Source: Rickettsiales bacterium (GTDB lineage Bacteria > Bacteroidota > Bacteroidia > Cytophagales > Cyclobacteriaceae). Taken from it: 43,614 nucleotides of DNA. Made by a program: the position numbers and the translations under genes. The notes beneath the pieces were generated by a model, which ran no database searches, had not been told where the DNA came from, and saw only the letters and a list, made by a program, of their open reading frames with translations. This document shows positions 41,427 to 43,614 of the stretch, piece after piece (positions within the stretch are counted from its first letter, which is position 1; each line of letters begins with the position of its first letter). The stretch lies in assembly GCA_002729235.1 (NCBI GenBank), contig PBTY01000059.1, positions 8,908 through 52,521 on the forward strand, written 5' to 3'.

Positions 41427-42815
41427 ATGAAATATTACATCATAGGACTTCTTTCGTTTTTTGTGTTTTCAATTTCAAACGCACAAACACAAGACAGCTT
41501 GTCGTTCATCAAATCGAAACGAATGTCTGATGCCGATTTGGCAAAAAAGAAAGAAGGTACATTTTTCACAGGACTTCCAGAACTTTCTTCCGACCCTGTA
41601 ACAGGTTTTGGTTTTGGTGCAAGAACCAACATCTATTGGAACGGACAAAAGGACAATCCGCTTTTTCCTTATACACCTTATTTAATGAAACTTACAGCCA
41701 ACGCAGCTTACTATACTTCTAATGCAAGGGAGTTAGTTTTAAAGTTAGATGTTCCCTATTACAAAGGTTCTCGTTGGCGTTTCAAAATTGATTTTAAAGC
41801 ACAGCAAAATCCCGCTAATCTGTACTTTGGGTTAACTGATGCTACGCTTGGAGATTTGAGTTTGCCCTCTGACCCGAATACAACCTTTAGAACTTATAAA
41901 GAATATGATAGAGCAAGAAAAACTTTAAGACCAGGAGAAACAGGAGAAGCAGAATTTGTAACAGATGCTTTGTCAAATCGATTTCGTGAAACTGAGTTTA
42001 TGCTCAATTTAAAAGCAGATTATGCCTTGGGAAATGGGAAATGGCGACTAATGGGCGGTTATGAAATTCAGCATTTAAGCTATAAAACGTTTGAGGGTAC
42101 AGAAGCAGAAGCTATAAATCCTACAACGGGAGAAGAAACAACTGCACCTAATGGATTTTCTTTATTACAACGAGATTTTGAGAGTGGTAAAATTTCAGGT
42201 TTAGAAGGTGGTTGGGTATCTATTTTACAAACCGCTTTGATTTACGATACAAGAGATTTTGAACCAGACCCGACAAAAGGAACATATTTTGAAATTGCCA
42301 ACGAATATTCGAGTAACATTATTGGTTCTCAATTCGATTTTGACAAATTGTTTATACAAGGACGATATTACCAAAAACTACCTTTTGGTCCAAGAACCGT
42401 TTTAGCAGGACGTATTGGACTTGGTCATATTTTTGGAAACAATGCACCTTTTTTTGAATTTCAAGACCAGTGGAGTCCAGACGGAAGTGTAAATGCTTTA
42501 GGTGGTAAGCACTCTTTGAGAGGTTATAGAGCAAACCGATTTTTAGCAAGGTCAATGTGGTTTACCAATCTTGAATTGAGGTATAGAATTGCAGATGTAA
42601 AACTTGGAAAGCAGAATTTCGGAATTGGTGTTGCCCCATTTTTTGATGCCGGAACAGTAAGAAACCATTGGCAAGATTTGAGCCTTAAAGACATAAAATA
42701 TTCATATGGTGGCGGACTACGAATTGCTTGGAATCAATCGACCATAATTTTCTTGGATTACGGAATGTCGAAAGAAGATAATTTGCTATATTTTGGAATT
42801 GGACAAGCGTTTTAA
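41427..42815 (+). CDS. Omp85/BamA-TamA-type outer-membrane beta-barrel protein
   Basis: A 462-residue outer-membrane protein: signal peptide MKYYIIGLLSFFVFSISNAQ, an N-terminal plug-like region (GTFFTGLPELSSDPVTGFGFG) and a 16-strand-type bacterial surface antigen barrel. The Omp85 signature is visible as LIYDTRDFEPDPTKGTYFE and the lid-loop motif HSLRGYRANRF, and the chain ends in Phe, as barrels recognised by BAM do. There are no POTRA repeats, so it is a short Omp85 relative rather than BamA itself. It is transcribed behind the two-component pair and shares their operator type, so it is the probable regulated output. Start at ATG 41427; TTG 41421 adds two residues. Confidence 0.88.
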   Translation: MKYYIIGLLSFFVFSISNAQTQDSLSFIKSKRMSDADLAKKKEGTFFTGLPELSSDPVTGFGFGARTNIYWNGQKDNPLFPYTPYLMKLTANAAYYTSNARELVLKLDVPYYKGSRWRFKIDFKAQQNPANLYFGLTDATLGDLSLPSDPNTTFRTYKEYDRARKTLRPGETGEAEFVTDALSNRFRETEFMLNLKADYALGNGKWRLMGGYEIQHLSYKTFEGTEAEAINPTTGEETTAPNGFSLLQRDFESGKISGLEGGWVSILQTALIYDTRDFEPDPTKGTYFEIANEYSSNIIGSQFDFDKLFIQGRYYQKLPFGPRTVLAGRIGLGHIFGNNAPFFEFQDQWSPDGSVNALGGKHSLRGYRANRFLARSMWFTNLELRYRIADVKLGKQNFGIGVAPFFDAGTVRNHWQDLSLKDIKYSYGGGLRIAWNQSTIIFLDYGMSKEDNLLYFGIGQAF

Positions 42816-42830
42816 AATAAAAAAAGCCAG

Positions 42831-42963
42831 TGCCTAACATTGTGTATAAGCAATAGCGGTTTGAGTGCAAACTTGAACCGTTTTTGTATTTTATTAAGTA
42901 TCTTGCTTTACGAAAAGTAGTAGCTATAAATCCGCTACTGCTCATACACTAGACCGTTATGCA
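42831..42963 (+). other. attC-like recombination site closing cassette 1
   Basis: A 133-bp palindrome with integron attC layout. Left outer box GCCTAAC (42832-42838, RYYYAAC), 3-nt spacer, inner arm GTGTATAAGCAATAGCGG (42842-42859), a variable loop of about 72 nt, inner arm CCGCTACTGCTCATACAC (42932-42949, 16 of 18 paired), 6-nt spacer and right outer box GTTATGC (42956-42962). Unequal spacers and unpaired purines give the asymmetry that fixes strand choice in folded attC. Predicted exchange point is G|TTATGC. The right box departs from GTTRRRY at one base (T), which is also known for some attC. Confidence 0.72.
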
Positions 42964-42996
42964 TAATTGCACTGCCAAAAAACAAAGAAAATCATA

Positions 42997-43515
42997 ATGA
43001 AAAATCTAGCAATCTCAATCCTAACAATTTTATTAACTGTGAACATTGCAGTTTCTCAAAAGACCGCTAATTACAATGACGTGGTAACTAAGAAAGTCAA
43101 AGGAGTAATTGACACTTACGTTTCTAAAAACGGTGAAGAGTTCAGTGTGGGTGATACTCTAACACTTGGCTCAGCATTTAGGAACGAACAATTTGACTAC
43201 ATTCAGCAAAATGCTGGAATTGCTGTATACCCACTCCCAAACACTGCAAGTGGAAGCATTGTAACGATTAAAAAAATTACTGTTAGATCTAAAACAACGT
43301 TGGTTTCTACAACTAAACCACAAGGGTTTGTATACGCACTTTGGATCATCAACCTTGAAGGTGCAATTGAAAATGGTGAAATAAAGTCCAATATTTTAAC
43401 AAGTGATGAAGCACTTGAAGAACTAAAGAAATGGAAAAGTAAGCTAGACCTTGAACTCATAACTCCTGAAGAATATGAAGCCAAGAAAAAAGAACTAGCC
43501 AAGTACATCAACTAA
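42997..43515 (+). CDS. Secreted cassette protein with SHOCT-like C-terminus
   Basis: A 172-residue exported protein: signal peptide MKNLAISILTILLTVNIAVS, then a beta-rich region (VKGVIDTYVSKNGEEFSVGD, LTLGSAFRNEQFDY) and a C-terminal short amphipathic SHOCT-like segment LEELKKWKSKLDLELITPEEYEAKKKELAKY. The start is set at 42997; the longer frame starts with TTG inside the attC-derived sequence. It is the only gene of cassette 2, running from the G|TTATGC junction at 42956 to a box beginning five bases after its stop. Function unknown. Confidence 0.8.
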   Translation: MKNLAISILTILLTVNIAVSQKTANYNDVVTKKVKGVIDTYVSKNGEEFSVGDTLTLGSAFRNEQFDYIQQNAGIAVYPLPNTASGSIVTIKKITVRSKTTLVSTTKPQGFVYALWIINLEGAIENGEIKSNILTSDEALEELKKWKSKLDLELITPEEYEAKKKELAKYIN

Positions 43516-43520
43516 AATAT

Positions 43521-43525
43521 GCATA
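43521..43525 (+). other. Interrupted left box of the attC of cassette 2
   Basis: GCATA, five bases after the stop of the cassette gene. The cassette entered through TTATGC, so its own attC should start with GCATAAC; the box is cut after GCATA, where the intron begins. Confidence 0.5.
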
Positions 43526-43614
43526 ATCGAGTAGACGGCCGTGAGCCTTAAAGCCCACGGTGCGCCTCTCACACCACCGCACATACGGTTCTCGTATACG
43601 GCGGTTCATTGAAT
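43526..43614 (-). mobile_element. 3' end of a group II intron (domains V and VI), truncated by the window
   Basis: On the minus strand, GAACCGCCGTATACGAGAAC, CCGTATGTGCGGTGGTGTGA and GAGGCGC form the domain V hairpin (ACCGCCGTAT pairs with ATGTGCGGTGGT), followed by a domain VI stem (CCGTGGGC with GGCTCACGG, about 43542-43563) and a 3' end CTACTCGAT. The AT terminus fits the group II AY rule. The reverse-transcriptase gene should lie beyond the right edge. The intron is antisense to the cassettes and sits at GT|TATGC on the minus strand, the geometry described for attC-targeting group IIC introns. The class itself is not proved by these 89 bases. Confidence 0.75.

Noticed and set aside
42860-42931. 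Small ORFs in the central loop of the attC-like site
   Set aside because: Frames there are short, lack start signals and cross palindrome arms.
1-43614. CRISPR arrays and tRNA or rRNA genes
   Set aside because: No regularly spaced direct repeats and no cloverleaf or rRNA segments were recognised on either strand.

Overview
The window is a stretch of a Bacteroidota chromosome, most likely a Cytophagales-type bacterium. The evidence is several promoter boxes of the Bacteroidota form TAnnTTTGY (before ffh, inorganic pyrophosphatase, an STAS-like gene, class II aldolase and 3-hydroxyacyl-CoA dehydrogenase), signal peptides ending in a Gln-rich cleavage region, a CarboxypepD_reg-type protein, a MetS-type small transporter subunit and an FCS-like zinc-ribbon protein. 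Genus and species cannot be fixed by eye.

Positions 1-37600 look like core chromosome: ffh; a transport operon (OPT transporter, NSS symporter, its 36-residue MetS subunit, MazG-like pyrophosphohydrolase); a tail-specific protease, DUF4097 and carbonic anhydrase operon ending in a clear terminator; a ROK kinase; a three-gene ECF sigma operon; three tandem copies of a small membrane-anchored coiled-coil gene; GGCT-like, VOC, C2-like and thioredoxin genes; a secreted Ntn acylase back-to-back with a patatin; pyrophosphatase; a soluble PAS-histidine kinase-receiver hybrid; a fused alpha-oxoamine synthase/GNAT protein; an acyl-CoA oxidase-like protein; then an alpha-glucan and central carbon block (GH77, class II aldolase, two GH13 lipoproteins), a methyltransferase and a 3-hydroxyacyl-CoA dehydrogenase. 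A 139-bp nested palindromic element (37441-37579) separates this from the accessory end.

Positions 38075-43614 are the striking part and read as an integron-like platform. A tyrosine recombinase without the IntI-specific insertion is followed 3 bp after its stop codon by a hairpin and the core box GTTAGGC (attI-like). Next comes a 3.6-kb cassette carrying a response regulator, a histidine kinase and an Omp85-type outer-membrane protein, closed by a 133-bp attC-like palindrome (42831-42963) whose outer boxes are GCCTAAC and GTTATGC. A second cassette encodes a secreted SHOCT-like protein. Just after it the expected box GCATAAC is present only as GCATA, cut by the 3' end of a group II intron lying antisense at GT|TATGC, the insertion geometry described for attC-targeting group IIC introns. 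Each cassette's entry box matches the exit box of the same cassette, as circular-cassette exchange predicts. The two-component regulator and its outer-membrane partner are both preceded by 11-bp-period TTCAAAA-type repeats, so the cassette looks like a self-contained regulon.
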